From positions 35,255,124 to 35,319,123 of the forward strand of contig JAQNBH010000011.1 in the NCBI GenBank assembly GCA_028752905.1: a stretch of 64,000 nt of DNA, read 5' to 3'. The translations under genes were made by a program, and so were the position numbers. This DNA is from Cladorhizidae sp. MBARI D1340-BT2 (taxonomy: Eukaryota > Porifera > Demospongiae > Poecilosclerida > Cladorhizidae). Under the pieces are notes generated by a model, which worked only from the letters and a program-made list of their open reading frames with translations, made no database searches and had not been told where the DNA came from. This document shows positions 49,201 through 53,955 of the stretch, one piece after another (position 1 is the stretch's first letter; every line of letters starts with the position of its first letter).

Positions 49201-52200
49201 TGAACTGCAGGCTGAAGTGTTCAAGAGATCATGTGCACAAAATGAAAACATGTATAAAAATCTATAACTTGAGAAGTCTTTTCTTGATCTAGAACTAGAA
49301 ACTCAACCTGCAGATATGTATACAGACAACTTGGAACAAAAACAACAAAAATATTTTTTCTATATTTCAGCATGTCGATCTCTTTAGTTCTAAAAGAATA
49401 AGCAGCATAGTCTCAGGCGTATATAGGCTTGGGATGTTATGCATAGTTGTGTGTTATGCATAGTTGTGCAGTACAATAATTTGTTGACCCTTTACCTAGT
49501 GGACTTTTACCTAGAGACACTTTACTTTTATTTTATTTTGCTGTGATTATCAACAGTTGCTAATTATTTCTGTCTCTTTGTTATTTCTGTCTCTTTGTTT
49601 TGCTGTTAGTTGTGGATAGTCATTGTCTAACTAACCATAGCAGTTGGTTGTTTCCAAATAGTGTACAGTACATGTGGCATTATGGACAGATTTTTGATTA
49701 GAAGGCCAAGTAGACCAACTGGTAGTGGTGACTCAGATGATCAACTACCTATTCCTAAGCAACCTCGTCTCTCAGGTGGATAAACAGAGAAAGTAAGCAG
49801 TGCTTGTGGAAGAATAAAATCTTACAAAAAGAACCTGAAGTACAATCCCAATTGGAGAGTTAAATGGAAGTGGATGGTGTTTAAGGAACAGGAAGGTGGC
49901 ATGTTTTGCACTTTTTGCCAGAAATATGGCAAGCCCCCAGTGCAAGCACGTGGTGCAGGGGTTACACATCCTATAAATAACTGGGTCAAAGCAACTGAGC
50001 TACTTGGCAAGCATGAAAAGTCTGAATGGCATCTAGCATCTGTCGAAAGACAAGCAATGATTGAGAGTTCAAGAGCACATGGGGGTGTCATTGAACAGAT
50101 GGTTAGTGCTTCTAATGAAGAGAGGAGAAAAAATCGTGAATTTATAAAGCAAGTGCAATTAGGTCCGTCTACTTTTTGGTTGGGCATCGTATTCCACATA
50201 CAACAACTTTTGAAAGCCTGATTTCACTTCAAATTGACAATGGAAATAAACAACTCAAAGTACACCAAAACATATGTCCAGCCAATGCAACTTACCTCTC
50301 CAAAGCCACCACAGCTGAGCTTCTTAAAAGCATTAGCCATTGCTTTGAAAAGCAACTCCTTGGTCGCTTGAATTCTAGTCACTACATTTCTCTATTGGCC
50401 GATGAAAGTACTGATGTGTCCTCCCAAACAGAATTATCAATATGTGCAAGGTGGTTGGAGAGTGGCAAGGCAGTAGAGCATTTCTTAGGGATTGTCCATG
50501 CCTGTAAAGTTAACGCTGAGGCTCTCACACACTATCTACTCCAGTTTGTTAGCGACCAAGGAATTCCTGTTAGTAAGTTGCGTGGGTTAGGATTTGATGG
50601 AGCAAGCACGATGTCTGGAAAGAAAAGTGGGGTGCGGATGCGATATCATTCTCCTAGTGCTTTATTTGTTCACTGCTGTTGTCACAGACTACAGTTGGCA
50701 GCTGTTCATGCTTCAAGTGAACACAATGAGGTCAAGAGAGTATTGGGGACTCTTCTCTCTGTGTGGCAAGCTTTCCATTATTCACCTAAAAAGGCTGAGA
50801 GACTAGCAAGCAGTGCTCAATGCCCCTAAGCTGAAAATGCACAAACCAAGTGACACACGTTGGTTGGCACAAGAGCGATGTGTTCGTGCTGTGAGACAAT
50901 CATTGCCAGCATTGGTTGGCACCTTTGAACACATTTATGAGGAGAGTGGAGATGCTGTGGCATATGGCATTGCTAAGCTAATGTGCACATATAAATTTGT
51001 GGTACATGCTTTGTGATGTACTCCATACAATTGCTAAACTTCAAGCAAGCCTTCAAGCTAAGAATCTTGATCTTGCTATCTTTCCTGTGATGGTTAAAAG
51101 CACTGTTGACAGACTATCTGAGTTTAAAGAGTGCCCACTAACTACTACCTGGTTTAAAGACCACACAGTGGTATTTTCAGATGAGGCAGCACTTGGTGAG
51201 CGAAACATCATTGTTCATCAAACCGATAAAGAATTCTTTATCTCAAAGATTTATCGTCCCTACATTCAGAGTGTAATTGACCATATTACTAGTAGGTTAA
51301 GCTCAGCACTGTTGACAGACTATCTGAGTTTAAAGAGTGCCCACTAACTACTACCTGGTTTAAAGACCACACAGTGGTATTTTCAGATGAGGCAGCACTT
51401 GGTGAGCGAAACATCATTGTTCATCAAACCGATAAAGAATTCTTTATCTCAAAGATTTATCGTCCCTACATTCAGAGTGTAATTGACCATATTACTAGTA
51501 GGTTAAGCTCCTCTGATGTTTACTCAGCATTTTTAGTGTTTAATCCATCCCATTTACCCCCAAAAGAAGATTCCCTGTCTTCATATGGTGAAGAAAAGCT
51601 ACAAAAACTGACCAACTTCTACGGCAGTCCACAACAACTTACATTTCAGGGGCAGACAAGATTCTCAATACCTGATGTAGACACACGACAAACTGAGACC
51701 GAGTGGAAAATCTTTCGGCGCATATTGTTCACGAATTTTCGTAATGCTTCTAATTCTGATGTTCTTACTAGCCTTTTAACAAATGACACTCTAAAAGCAG
51801 TTTTTCAAATCTTGAACGTCTTGCTTCAATCTCCTTGGTCCTGCCTATCACTACAGCTACAGTTGAAAGAAGCTTCAGTGATATGAAACTAATAAAAACC
51901 AGGCTGAGAAGCAGACTTGGTGAGGACACTTTAGACCAAGCTATGCGAGTGTGTATCGAGGGTCCTGAACATTTGAGTGATGAAGAACTGGAAGTGATTA
52001 TAGATCACTGGAAAGAACAGAAACAACGTAAACTCAATTTATAAATCTTACTTTAATATAATAATTCTTTTTTTATTGTAAAAGTCATGATTATTTTGGG
52101 GAGGGGGAAGCTGGAGTGTTTGGGGGGGGAAGCTTCCCCCCCGCCCCCACTAGATGAAACCCTGTCATGGGCTTAATAATGTGCTACACTTGTTATGGTG

Positions 52201-52960
52201 AGTATATATTGCTGATGGGTTAGGTATGATGAGCAGCCTAGTGCCAAAGGTATGTTTTGTTCTGTGTGAGAAGTGGGATGAAATATTAAAGGGAAATGGG
52301 TGCTGCATCAAACATGGATCAAGGCTCCTTTCAAGGCGTGGAAAAAAGGCTACTGAAAAATTTGTGAGCATGAAAAGTCTCAAGTCACCAAAATGCCATT
52401 ATCATATATTGCCTCTAAAATTTATGCTAACACACTACCACATTGAGCTGATTTTGAGAACAGATGTCGGTATTCCCCCCCTTCCCAAAAAATCCTAGAT
52501 AAAACCCTGATATATGTACATATATATGGATGGAAGGAAGGAAGGGGGGGGGGGGTTCCTTCAATATTTCTGCTTGTAAGTTGTCATAGTTGTTGGTCTG
52601 ATCCATGTATAATGTTGATTATAACCAGCAGTCCATTTTTTTCTTCCTGTTCATTTGACCTGCATGGCCTAAGGTTAGCTACAAGCTTGTGCATCTGAAA
52701 TAGAGAGCACTGTGTTATGCAAGTGTATCATAACAATACTGCAGGGATCTTCATTTTTTGACATTTGCAAGATGACGGAGGTGTTTGAAGGTACGTTGTA
52801 GTCAGTGCACACGTATTAGCTTCCTGCTAGTTACTATAGTGATGCCATGTTGCAGGAAGCATCATCCGCTGCATGAGGAGACTTGAAGAGCTACTCCGAC
52901 AGATGTGCCAAGCTTCCAAGGCTATTGGAAGTACTGATTTGGAGAACAAATTTGCTGATG
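13072..52960 (+). CDS. MTREX: MTR4 / MTREX exosome RNA helicase, C-terminal half, 12 exons
   Basis: Split gene for the Ski2-like DExH RNA helicase that unwinds substrates for the nuclear exosome (TRAMP, NEXT and PAXT complexes). Exons: 13072-13262, 18958-19185, 20820-20970, 24973-25220, 27203-27322, 42732-42923, 43015-43122, 43211-43308, 43945-44116, 44555-44728, 52745-52790, 52856-52960. The encoded order is RecA2 motifs, winged-helix/arch with KOW, then the DSHCT helical bundle, as in MTR4 orthologues. Phases agree at each junction, and no stop or frameshift occurs in the joined exons. The first half (RecA1, Walker motifs) and the last ~16 codons are not found. Introns of 5.7, 4.0, 15.4 and 8.0 kb are packed with mobile elements, yet splice sites remain canonical, so the gene is probably functional. 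SKIV2L is less likely because the arch and DSHCT residues match MTR4. Confidence 0.93.
13361..13555. repeat. 49-bp minisatellite, four copies
   Basis: Units GTGTGTGGGCTGGTGTTCAT... start at 13361, 13410, 13459 and 13508, nearly identical. It lies 100 bp inside the MTR4 intron. Sequence from 13263 onward is also GTG-rich, suggesting the array grew from the intron start. Confidence 0.85.
13556..14718. other. Intron sequence with isolated Harbinger-type termini
   Basis: 'GGCCGGTTCGCAATATGAC' at about 13636 and 'AAAGGCTGGTTTACAATAG' at about 13972 resemble left ends of the Harbinger/MITE family seen at 11832, 23891, 30275 and 54548. I find no matching right ends nearby. No gene recognised in the interval. 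Confidence 0.4.
14719..14900. repeat. 91-bp tandem duplication
   Basis: 'GGAAAATTGTTAAGGGGGCA...AATTCGATAATGTTTCGG' appears at about 14719-14808 and 14811-14900, nearly identical. The 77-codon minus frame over it is explained by the duplication. Confidence 0.8.
14960..15181. repeat. 25/28-bp minisatellite TCCTCCTTGCCACCATGCCTACTAG
   Basis: Eight or so copies of 'TCCTCCTTGCCACCATGCCT ACTAG', with or without an extra TCC, from 14966 to 15181. High identity among copies. Confidence 0.85.
15490..15865 (-). pseudogene. MADF-domain gene relic (Harbinger-associated)
   Basis: Minus strand: [20 protein letters not shown] starts at 15858, shifts frame once, and continues [16 protein letters not shown] to about 15735. 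A second exon (about 15620-15490) reads [20 protein letters not shown] and [12 protein letters not shown]. This is the MADF (trihelix-like DNA-binding) fold, as in the intact gene at 30506. The 27-nt minisatellite abuts its 5' side, and open frames through that array run into this exon. The element's ends were not identified. It lies antisense in an MTR4 intron. Confidence 0.7.
15908..18352. repeat. 27-nt minisatellite, about 95 units, 2.45 kb
   Basis: Core unit CTCCTCCTCTTCTCCTTCTG+CATGTGA (27 nt), with 24- and 21-nt variants that drop whole triplets. Because almost all units are multiples of three and lack stops in several frames, very long open frames appear on both strands: + 15894-17876, + 16963-18291, - 15868-17775 and - 15780-16943. 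The strongly polypyrimidine + strand (GA-rich - strand) is punctuated by GCATGTG. I regard the frames as by-products of the array rather than genes. Confidence 0.95.
18353..18957. other. Intron remainder, no gene recognised
   Basis: An open stretch to 18619 continues one minisatellite frame and looks non-coding. A TA microsatellite (18899-18930) precedes the next MTR4 acceptor. Confidence 0.4.
18958..19185 (+). CDS. MTREX: MTR4 exon: RecA2 motifs V and VI
   Basis: Flanked by TTTCAG and GTAAAG. Encodes [19 protein letters not shown] (motif V), [20 protein letters not shown] (motif VI with its arginine finger) and [16 protein letters not shown]. It is exactly 76 codons, phase 0 on both sides. 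The best-conserved part of the helicase and the firmest anchor for the gene call. Confidence 0.96.
19190..19868. other. Intron with a dispersed repeat near 19690-19790
   Basis: 'ATGTTTCGTGCGGCTAAACA', 'CAGACGGTTGGAA' and 'TGGGTTTAAATGCAATG' recur, in reverse orientation, at about 53770-53885, and partly at about 61600-61935. No gene recognised. Confidence 0.5.
19869..20548 (+). mobile_element. Internally deleted PiggyBac-like element with TTAA ends
   Basis: TTAA at 19869-19872 and 20545-20548 flank ends that match in inverted orientation (left CACATTACTTACC, right reverse complement CTCATTACCCATC). Inside, an ATG at 20157 opens [20 protein letters not shown] followed by a stop and more acidic sequence ([20 protein letters not shown]), consistent with a PiggyBac transposase N-terminus. 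The catalytic region is gone. A 49-bp triple repeat sits in its 5' half. Confidence 0.6.
19938..20086. repeat. 49-bp direct repeat, three copies
   Basis: 'CAGTTTTTATCATAGGAAAA TGTTTCACATATAATTAGAT' plus a short spacer repeats three times from about 19938 to 20086 with one or two differences. It lies within the PiggyBac-like derivative, upstream of its truncated open frame. Confidence 0.85.
20820..20970 (+). CDS. MTREX: MTR4 exon: end of RecA2 / winged-helix start
   Basis: Acceptor GCCTTAG, exon [20 protein letters not shown] and [18 protein letters not shown], ending one base into a codon before GTATGA. The [10 protein letters not shown] and [10 protein letters not shown] stretches are MTR4 hallmarks. 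The phase-1 join with the exon at 24973 creates a lysine and continues in register. Confidence 0.94.
21240..22270 (+). pseudogene. Decayed hAT transposase (hAT-4)
   Basis: Scattered + strand segments match the ZMYM/ZNF862-type hAT transposases seen elsewhere here: '[20 protein letters not shown]' (about 21325-21390, the conserved D.RW..HERC motif) and, at 22155-22260, the dimerisation motif [20 protein letters not shown]. Multiple stops and frameshifts separate them. The N-terminal zinc finger and catalytic core were not found, and ends were not identified. Confidence 0.65.
22430..22800 (+). repeat. Dispersed repeat family G, copy 1
   Basis: A ~350-bp block with 'GGCTTCCTCTAG', 'AGCACTTGGCTATCTGGAGA', 'TATAGTTATACCTA' and 'CACACAGAGAGAC' recurs inverted at 28130-28470 and in direct orientation at about 28690-28990. 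A non-coding element of unknown class. Confidence 0.75.
22965..23150. repeat. 25-bp minisatellite GGTTATCCCTAGAGAGGGTGACTGG
   Basis: Seven or eight copies of GGGTTATCCCTAGAGAGGGT+GACTA/GGCTG. The TTATCCCTAG sub-motif is strongly conserved across copies. Confidence 0.85.
23570..23850. repeat. ATT/ATC/ACT microsatellite
   Basis: Imperfect (ATT)n with ATC and ACT variants. It produces an isoleucine-rich open frame (23300-23953) that I do not accept as coding, except that its first ~75 codons could conceivably be a remnant. Confidence 0.9.
23888..24326. mobile_element. Harbinger-type MITE with TTA target sites
   Basis: The left end GGGCTGGTTCACAATATGCT (23891) and the reverse-complemented right end AGGCTGATTCACAATATGC (24323) match for about 18 bp with two differences. 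TTA flanks both (23888-23890 and 24324-24326). About 433 bp, non-coding, with inner CATCGC-type inverted motifs. Same terminal family as 11832, 30275 and 54548. Confidence 0.8.
24575..24800. repeat. ~37-bp minisatellite CCCACCCCTCTTTCTTAATTGGCAAGTCAATC
   Basis: Six copies of a unit with 'CCCTCTTTCTTAATTGGCAA GTCAATCC' from about 24575 to 24800, copies differing by a few bases. Confidence 0.85.
24973..25220 (+). CDS. MTREX: MTR4 exon: arch stalk and KOW region
   Basis: Acceptor TTTCCCACAG, phase 1. Encodes [40 protein letters not shown] and the KOW-like turn [30 protein letters not shown]. It ends at AAG before GTGTTT. Family knowledge: the KOW/arch domain of MTR4 binds RNA and adaptor proteins with an arch-interacting motif. 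The conserved PGRMV and FGWG residues are present. Confidence 0.93.
25221..26136. other. Intron, no gene recognised
   Basis: Contains a G15-like tract at 25307-25321 and T-rich runs. Short open frames only. Confidence 0.4.
26137..27043. repeat. 38-bp minisatellite with hairpin units, about 24 copies
   Basis: Unit GACTGTTGCATCTGCCTCGG+GACGGATGCCAACAGGGA. Each unit can pair TGTTGCATC with GATGCCAACA around a 12-nt loop. From about 26700 the units alternate GGGAGACTG/AGAGAGACTG with GGTAGAGACTG, giving a two-unit higher-order period of about 77 bp. The many long open frames on both strands follow from the array. Confidence 0.93.
27203..27322 (+). CDS. MTREX: MTR4 exon: after KOW
   Basis: Acceptor CTTCCAG, 40 codons, phase 0 both sides, donor GTAGGT. 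Encodes [20 protein letters not shown] and a proline-rich linker ending PGDKGDMQ, corresponding to the MTR4 segment just before VVPV. The next exon at 42732 continues exactly there, 15.4 kb away. Confidence 0.92.
27323..28129. other. Intron, no gene recognised
   Basis: Unique-looking AT-rich DNA. I see no transposon termini or coding stretches. Confidence 0.4.
28130..28990. repeat. Inverted pair of repeat family G
   Basis: 28130-28470 is the reverse complement of the block at 22430-22800. About 28690-28990 is the same block in direct orientation (shared 'TTTTGAGGTCCCTCC', 'TATAGTTATACCTAATG', 'CACACAGAGAGACCTAT', 'AAGTCCATACCATGAAGTTT'). Together they make imperfect arms of about 300 bp that could form a long hairpin. 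Confidence 0.75.
29375..30114. mobile_element. Fold-back element with ~290-bp inverted arms
   Basis: The left arm (GGGGGGACTATACCTGAAAC from about 29379 to TGCCTAAGCTAATAG near 29665) is repeated inverted from about 29828 (TATTAGCTTAGGCAAACC) to 30110 (GGTATAGCCCCCC), about 90% identical. TTA borders both outer ends. The ~160-bp middle has no coding potential. Likely a non-autonomous DNA element; the TTA borders hint at Harbinger-type mobilisation. Confidence 0.75.
30114..30268. repeat. 26-bp minisatellite AACAATGTCTGTGCTAATAATAATAT
   Basis: Six copies of 'AACAATGTCTGTGCTAATAA TAATAT' with G/C-to-A variants, wedged between the fold-back element and Harbinger B. Confidence 0.85.
30506..31561 (+). 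CDS. Harbinger B MADF-BESS-type DNA-binding protein
   Basis: Five exons with canonical borders and matching phases: 30506-30625, 30719-30890, 30968-31003, 31061-31138, 31192-31561. The MADF domain spans residues 1 to about 85 ([59 protein letters not shown]). A Ser/Thr/Pro linker follows, then a basic [19 protein letters not shown] and a BESS-like helix ([29 protein letters not shown]), ending YTF and TAA. I see no stop or shift. It is the presumed terminus-binding and nuclear-targeting partner of the element's transposase, which is broken. A host-recruited function is possible but there is no direct evidence. Confidence 0.8.
31634..33743 (-). pseudogene. Gypsy gag-pol relic (gag, protease, reverse transcriptase)
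   Basis: Minus strand. The gag start near 33743 contains [20 protein letters not shown], followed by a shift near 33470. Protease carries the [13 protein letters not shown] active site at about 32960. Reverse transcriptase begins [20 protein letters not shown] (about 32400). An in-frame stop lies at about 32243 and a frameshift near 32130, after which the catalytic motif [11 protein letters not shown] is seen at about 32095. The frame ends at the LTR junction at 31634. Described as an inactive remnant only; it is a retrotransposon lineage and no envelope gene was seen. Confidence 0.85.
34588..34951. repeat. ~117-138-bp tandem repeats upstream of the hAT-1 transposase
   Basis: Three copies of a block containing CACCACGTG (E-box-like core at about 34592, 34730 and 34847), CTCCTTTGTAGGTTTGTCAC and TTTTTAACTCAGTCCATTAT. 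The last copy ends 45 bp before the start codon at 34996, so they may act as promoter repeats. Confidence 0.8.
34996..37184 (+). CDS. hAT-1 transposase (ZMYM6/ZNF862-like hAT), one frameshift
   Basis: The start ATG at 34996 opens [15 protein letters not shown] with a Ser-rich, then basic, N-terminus. A TTF-type zinc finger (FCKVCKQSG ... [10 protein letters not shown]) is at residues about 90-140. The frame shifts by one base near 35415-35430 and then runs open for 567 codons to 37184. The transposase core has [20 protein letters not shown] (first D), [17 protein letters not shown] (second D), [22 protein letters not shown] and the dimerisation helix [20 protein letters not shown]. If the single shift is a sequencing error or is bypassed, the protein would be full length. 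Confidence 0.88.
37258..39177 (-). pseudogene. Harbinger B transposase (DDE_4), disabled
   Basis: Exons on minus: 39177-38938 (Arg-rich N-terminus, [20 protein letters not shown]), 38857-38761 ([19 protein letters not shown]), 38707-38527 ([19 protein letters not shown]), 38441-38324 ([20 protein letters not shown], first D), 38262-38149 ([12 protein letters not shown], second D, then a 1-nt shift), 38089-37991 ([20 protein letters not shown]), 37918 to about 37610 ([18 protein letters not shown], catalytic E; two stops) and a short last exon near 37540. A ~30-bp tandem duplication at 38488-38547 covers the donor of exon 3. Splice phases fit throughout, so the introns are real. Confidence 0.82.
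39757..41629 (-). pseudogene. Mutator-like transposase gene, copy 2
   Basis: ATG at 41629 opens [20 protein letters not shown] with a basic tail. After one TAG (near 41480) the zinc-ribbon part follows ([29 protein letters not shown]), a second TAG near 41156, then the core: [38 protein letters not shown] 68-bp intron (40666-40599, GTATGT...ATTCAG) is followed by [46 protein letters not shown], a 1-nt shift near 40265, [20 protein letters not shown] and a charged C-terminus. It differs from copy 1 by the intact C-terminus. No terminal repeats recognised. Confidence 0.8.
41749..42015 (-). CDS. Unrecognised 88-codon open frame
   Basis: Reads with protein-like composition ([20 protein letters not shown], then [20 protein letters not shown]) to a stop at 41749. 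It lies 120 bp upstream of the Mutator-like copy 2 start, on the same strand. No family recognised. It could be an upstream exon of that element, an unrelated fragment, or chance. Confidence 0.25.
   Translation of the reverse strand: MYSSTHRQDGSQVSEDLDALFKTYMAFCTHHFIVFCQRFVPGEDDQEDYHCQLQRAHSLSTGHALSRIIDYYDAFPVLEIAIETAQGP
42463..42690. repeat. GTT/ATT microsatellite before an MTR4 exon
   Basis: Mixed (GTT)n, (ATT)n and (AGT)n immediately upstream of the acceptor at 42731, similar to the microsatellites before the exons at 13072 and 24973. Confidence 0.85.
42732..42923 (+). CDS. MTREX: MTR4 exon: arch return stalk
   Basis: Acceptor TGTTGCAG, 64 codons, phase 0. Encodes [40 protein letters not shown] and [20 protein letters not shown], closely following MTR4. 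Donor GTGATT. The intron to the next exon is only 91 bp. Confidence 0.94.
43015..43122 (+). CDS. MTREX: MTR4 exon: linker helix
   Basis: Acceptor TTTCCTAG, 36 codons: [36 protein letters not shown]. Donor GTAAGT. The [10 protein letters not shown] core matches the MTR4 position HNDPNLE. Confidence 0.92.
43211..43308 (+). CDS. MTREX: MTR4 exon: helix before DSHCT
   Basis: Acceptor TTGACACAG. Encodes [20 protein letters not shown] and [13 protein letters not shown], ending two bases into the arginine codon before [23 protein letters not shown] spans this junction to 43945. Confidence 0.93.
43571..43759. mobile_element. Fold-back MITE, family F (copy 2)
   Basis: Outer arms GACTTTCTCACTAATCGAG and GTTGATTAGTGAGAAAGTC are inverted, with inner arms CTCTAGCCTTCATCAGGAAT and ATTCCTGATGAAGACTCGAG. 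It sits in the 636-bp MTR4 intron. Confidence 0.75.
43945..44116 (+). CDS. MTREX: MTR4 exon: DSHCT domain start
   Basis: Acceptor TTGTGTCAG. Encodes [40 protein letters not shown] and [16 protein letters not shown]. Donor GTACGT, phase 0. KGRVACEIS and LLLTE.MFNG are signature residues. Confidence 0.95.
44215..44484. mobile_element. Harbinger-type MITE in a short MTR4 intron
   Basis: TTA flanks (44215-44217, 44482-44484). Inverted ends share GACGNTGGCCGAGCGTTG. A second, inner hairpin pairs CTGATTGGTCCGACGCTGCG with CGCAGTGTCAGACCAATCAG. Its ~264 bp make up over half of the 438-bp intron. Confidence 0.75.
44555..44728 (+). CDS. MTREX: MTR4 exon: DSHCT middle
   Basis: Acceptor AATCTAG. Encodes [40 protein letters not shown] and [14 protein letters not shown]. 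Donor GTACGA, phase 0. It continues at 52745 after an 8.0-kb intron holding the nested hATs. Confidence 0.94.
44897..45180. repeat. Half fold-back MITE and a dispersed repeat
   Basis: 44897-44981 matches one arm of family F (AATAATCAACTTGAAATTGT...GCTCTAGTCTTCATC). 44990-45170 (GACGGTTATGTTTTCACCCC ... CACGAAAACTTGCAAATGGA) resembles a repeat found in several animal genomes; a related start, CTCTGGCAAGGAGGTAATGC, is seen at 23853. 45180-46059 holds no gene I recognise. Confidence 0.5.
46312..48338 (-). pseudogene. hAT-2 transposase, degraded
   Basis: Minus strand from MDLRKLF near 48335 (stop soon after). The zinc finger ([40 protein letters not shown]) is at 48195-48040. The core has [20 protein letters not shown] (47690) and [12 protein letters not shown] (47500), then [15 protein letters not shown] (47390). 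A mid-region lies at 47230-46930 and the C-terminal part ([34 protein letters not shown]) ends at 46312. At least five frameshifts, plus missing sequence around 47740-47900 and before 47240. The catalytic D in the VLDGA motif is retained. Confidence 0.8.
48945..49172. repeat. ~113-bp direct repeat in the hAT-3 5' region
   Basis: 'GACTTGCTGAAAAATTAATT AGCAAATAT' through 'CATTCAATATGCTTT' occurs at about 48943-49050 and again at 49055-49165, about 85% identical. The rest of 48470-49680 has no coding signal. Confidence 0.75.
49682..52044 (+). pseudogene. hAT-3 transposase, recently disabled
   Basis: ATG at 49682 ([16 protein letters not shown]), a TAA near 49778, then the zinc finger ([30 protein letters not shown]). 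After a shift near 50150: [20 protein letters not shown] (first D), [20 protein letters not shown] (second D), [20 protein letters not shown]. Further shifts lie at about 50810 and 51000. A 206-bp duplication (51101-51512) breaks the frame again. The C-terminus has [20 protein letters not shown] and ends EQKQRKLNL at 52044. The protein is otherwise well conserved, so inactivation looks recent. Confidence 0.83.
51101..51512. repeat. Exact 206-bp tandem duplication in hAT-3
   Basis: 51101-51306 and 51307-51512 appear identical apart from the final bases (CACTGTTGACAGACTATCTG ... ATTACTAGTAGGTTAAGCTC). 206 is not a multiple of three, so it shifts the frame. Absence of differences suggests a very recent event or, alternatively, an assembly artefact. 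Confidence 0.9.
52226..52430 (+). pseudogene. Inverted copy of the hAT-2 zinc-finger exon
   Basis: The + strand reads [17 protein letters not shown] and, after shifts, a KKATEKF...EHEKS-type segment. This parallels the zinc finger of the hAT-2 transposase (48195-48040), which is on the minus strand of the same element. It lies between the hAT-3 right end and the hAT-2 right terminus. Confidence 0.6.
52745..52790 (+). CDS. MTREX: MTR4 micro-exon: DSHCT
   Basis: A 46-nt exon between TACTGCAG and GTACGT, reading [16 protein letters not shown] across the next junction (phase 1). It corresponds to the MTR4 ICKMTDVFEG segment. The next intron is 65 bp. Confidence 0.92.
52856..52960 (+). CDS. MTREX: MTR4 exon: penultimate, DSHCT end
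   Basis: Acceptor ATGTTGCAG. Encodes [20 protein letters not shown] and [15 protein letters not shown], ending one base into the glycine codon before GTAAGG. MTR4 orthologues end about 16 residues later; that last exon was not found up to 64000. Confidence 0.94.
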
Positions 52961-53955
52961 GTAAGGAATAATAATACAATTAATATGTGTATATATACAG
53001 ATAGATAAATGATTTGCATTGGACAATCCTTTGATTGCACTGTATGTATTTATATTAAGTCTCTGTGATCAGTTTATCGATCACTAATAACTAATTAGAA
53101 TTGTGCAATGTTGTTTTAGGATTATATATTATCCAATACATGCCCACCAGACTAGACATAGCTTCCTGTAAGCCTTGGCTTCTTGCTGGGTAGACATAGC
53201 CTCTAATAATAATAATAATAATAATAATAATACAGGTTGTAATACAGGTTGTAAAAGGGGTGGCCTATCTTTCAACATGAATTTTCATGTCATTTTGCTT
53301 CGATTTTTGGTTGTTTTTTAATGGGGGGTTTTTTGGGGGGGGGGGGAGGGTTTGTATATATATGTATTTGTTTTGGGGGGTTGTTGTTGTTGCTTTACTT
53401 GCCTTCACTGAGATTGATTCTGGTGTAATTTTGGATCAAGCTTCTTCAGTGAATGGCTACGACTTTGTTTCTAGACAAACAAAGCGGATGATTTGCAGAA
53501 CGACCACACCGGGCGGTCTGCAGCGTTGGCCTCTGGCATGGTAGAGAAGTTGCCGGAACAATGAGCGTGTTCCGCCCGTGAAGTGCCGGTACGAAAGGTG
53601 ATACCTTTGGCGAAAGGCTTGCCGCGTTTTGAGAGATAGTTTGGGGTTACTGTCGACCGGATAGGTCGGTTTGAGACGGTCAATGGATGCCTTGTCGACT
53701 CAAGATAGGCTTCAAAATATTTATCGGCATAGGCAAGCACATGAAAATGCCAATAATAGGGTCTATGTACAGTAGGAGCCAAAAACATTGCGTTTAAACC
53801 CAGCATGCATGCACTGTTTAACCGCATGCGTTTTCCAACCGTCTGATAAGAACATACGAAACGTTTAGACGCACGAAACATTTAGACATACAAATGTTTA
53901 GAAAAAATAGATGCACGAAACGTTTATTAATTATTTGGCGGATTGGATCGTGGGG
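52961..53955. other. Intron or downstream DNA with repeats
   Basis: Contains an (AAT)n run at 53205-53231, G-runs at 53330-53350, and at 53640-53890 a dispersed repeat whose reverse complement matches about 19690-19790 (TTTCGTGCG, CAGACGGTTGGAA, GGGTTTAAACGCAATG). The 136-codon minus frame at 53471-53881 lies in this repeat and has no recognisable domain. Confidence 0.45.

Larger units (their letters stand above)
48424..52169 (+). mobile_element. hAT element hAT-3, nested in hAT-2
   Basis: The left end CAGGGTTTCATCTAGG (48429) and the reverse-complemented right end CAGGGTTTCATCTAGT (52164) match, both with G-rich subterminal tracts. TCATG on each side (48424-48428, 52165-52169) would be a 5-bp target duplication, shorter than the 8 bp of most hATs but reported for some lineages. 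Contains a + strand transposase. Confidence 0.72.
46060..52509 (-). mobile_element. hAT element hAT-2, containing hAT-3
   Basis: The left terminus CAGGATTTTATCTAGG (46060) and the reverse-complemented right terminus CAGGGTTTTATCTAGG (52509) differ by one base, with G-rich subterminal tracts at both ends. The transposase relic is on minus. hAT-3 (48429-52164) lies inside, upstream of the hAT-2 start. I found no target duplication at the outer ends, so the ends may have been altered. Confidence 0.65.

Noticed and set aside
46060..52509. Target duplication for hAT-2
   Set aside because: The flanks CATAGACC and ATATATGT do not match, so I claim only the terminal repeats.
53471..53881. 136-codon minus-strand frame
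   Set aside because: It overlaps a dispersed repeat also present near 19.7 kb and has no recognisable domain.
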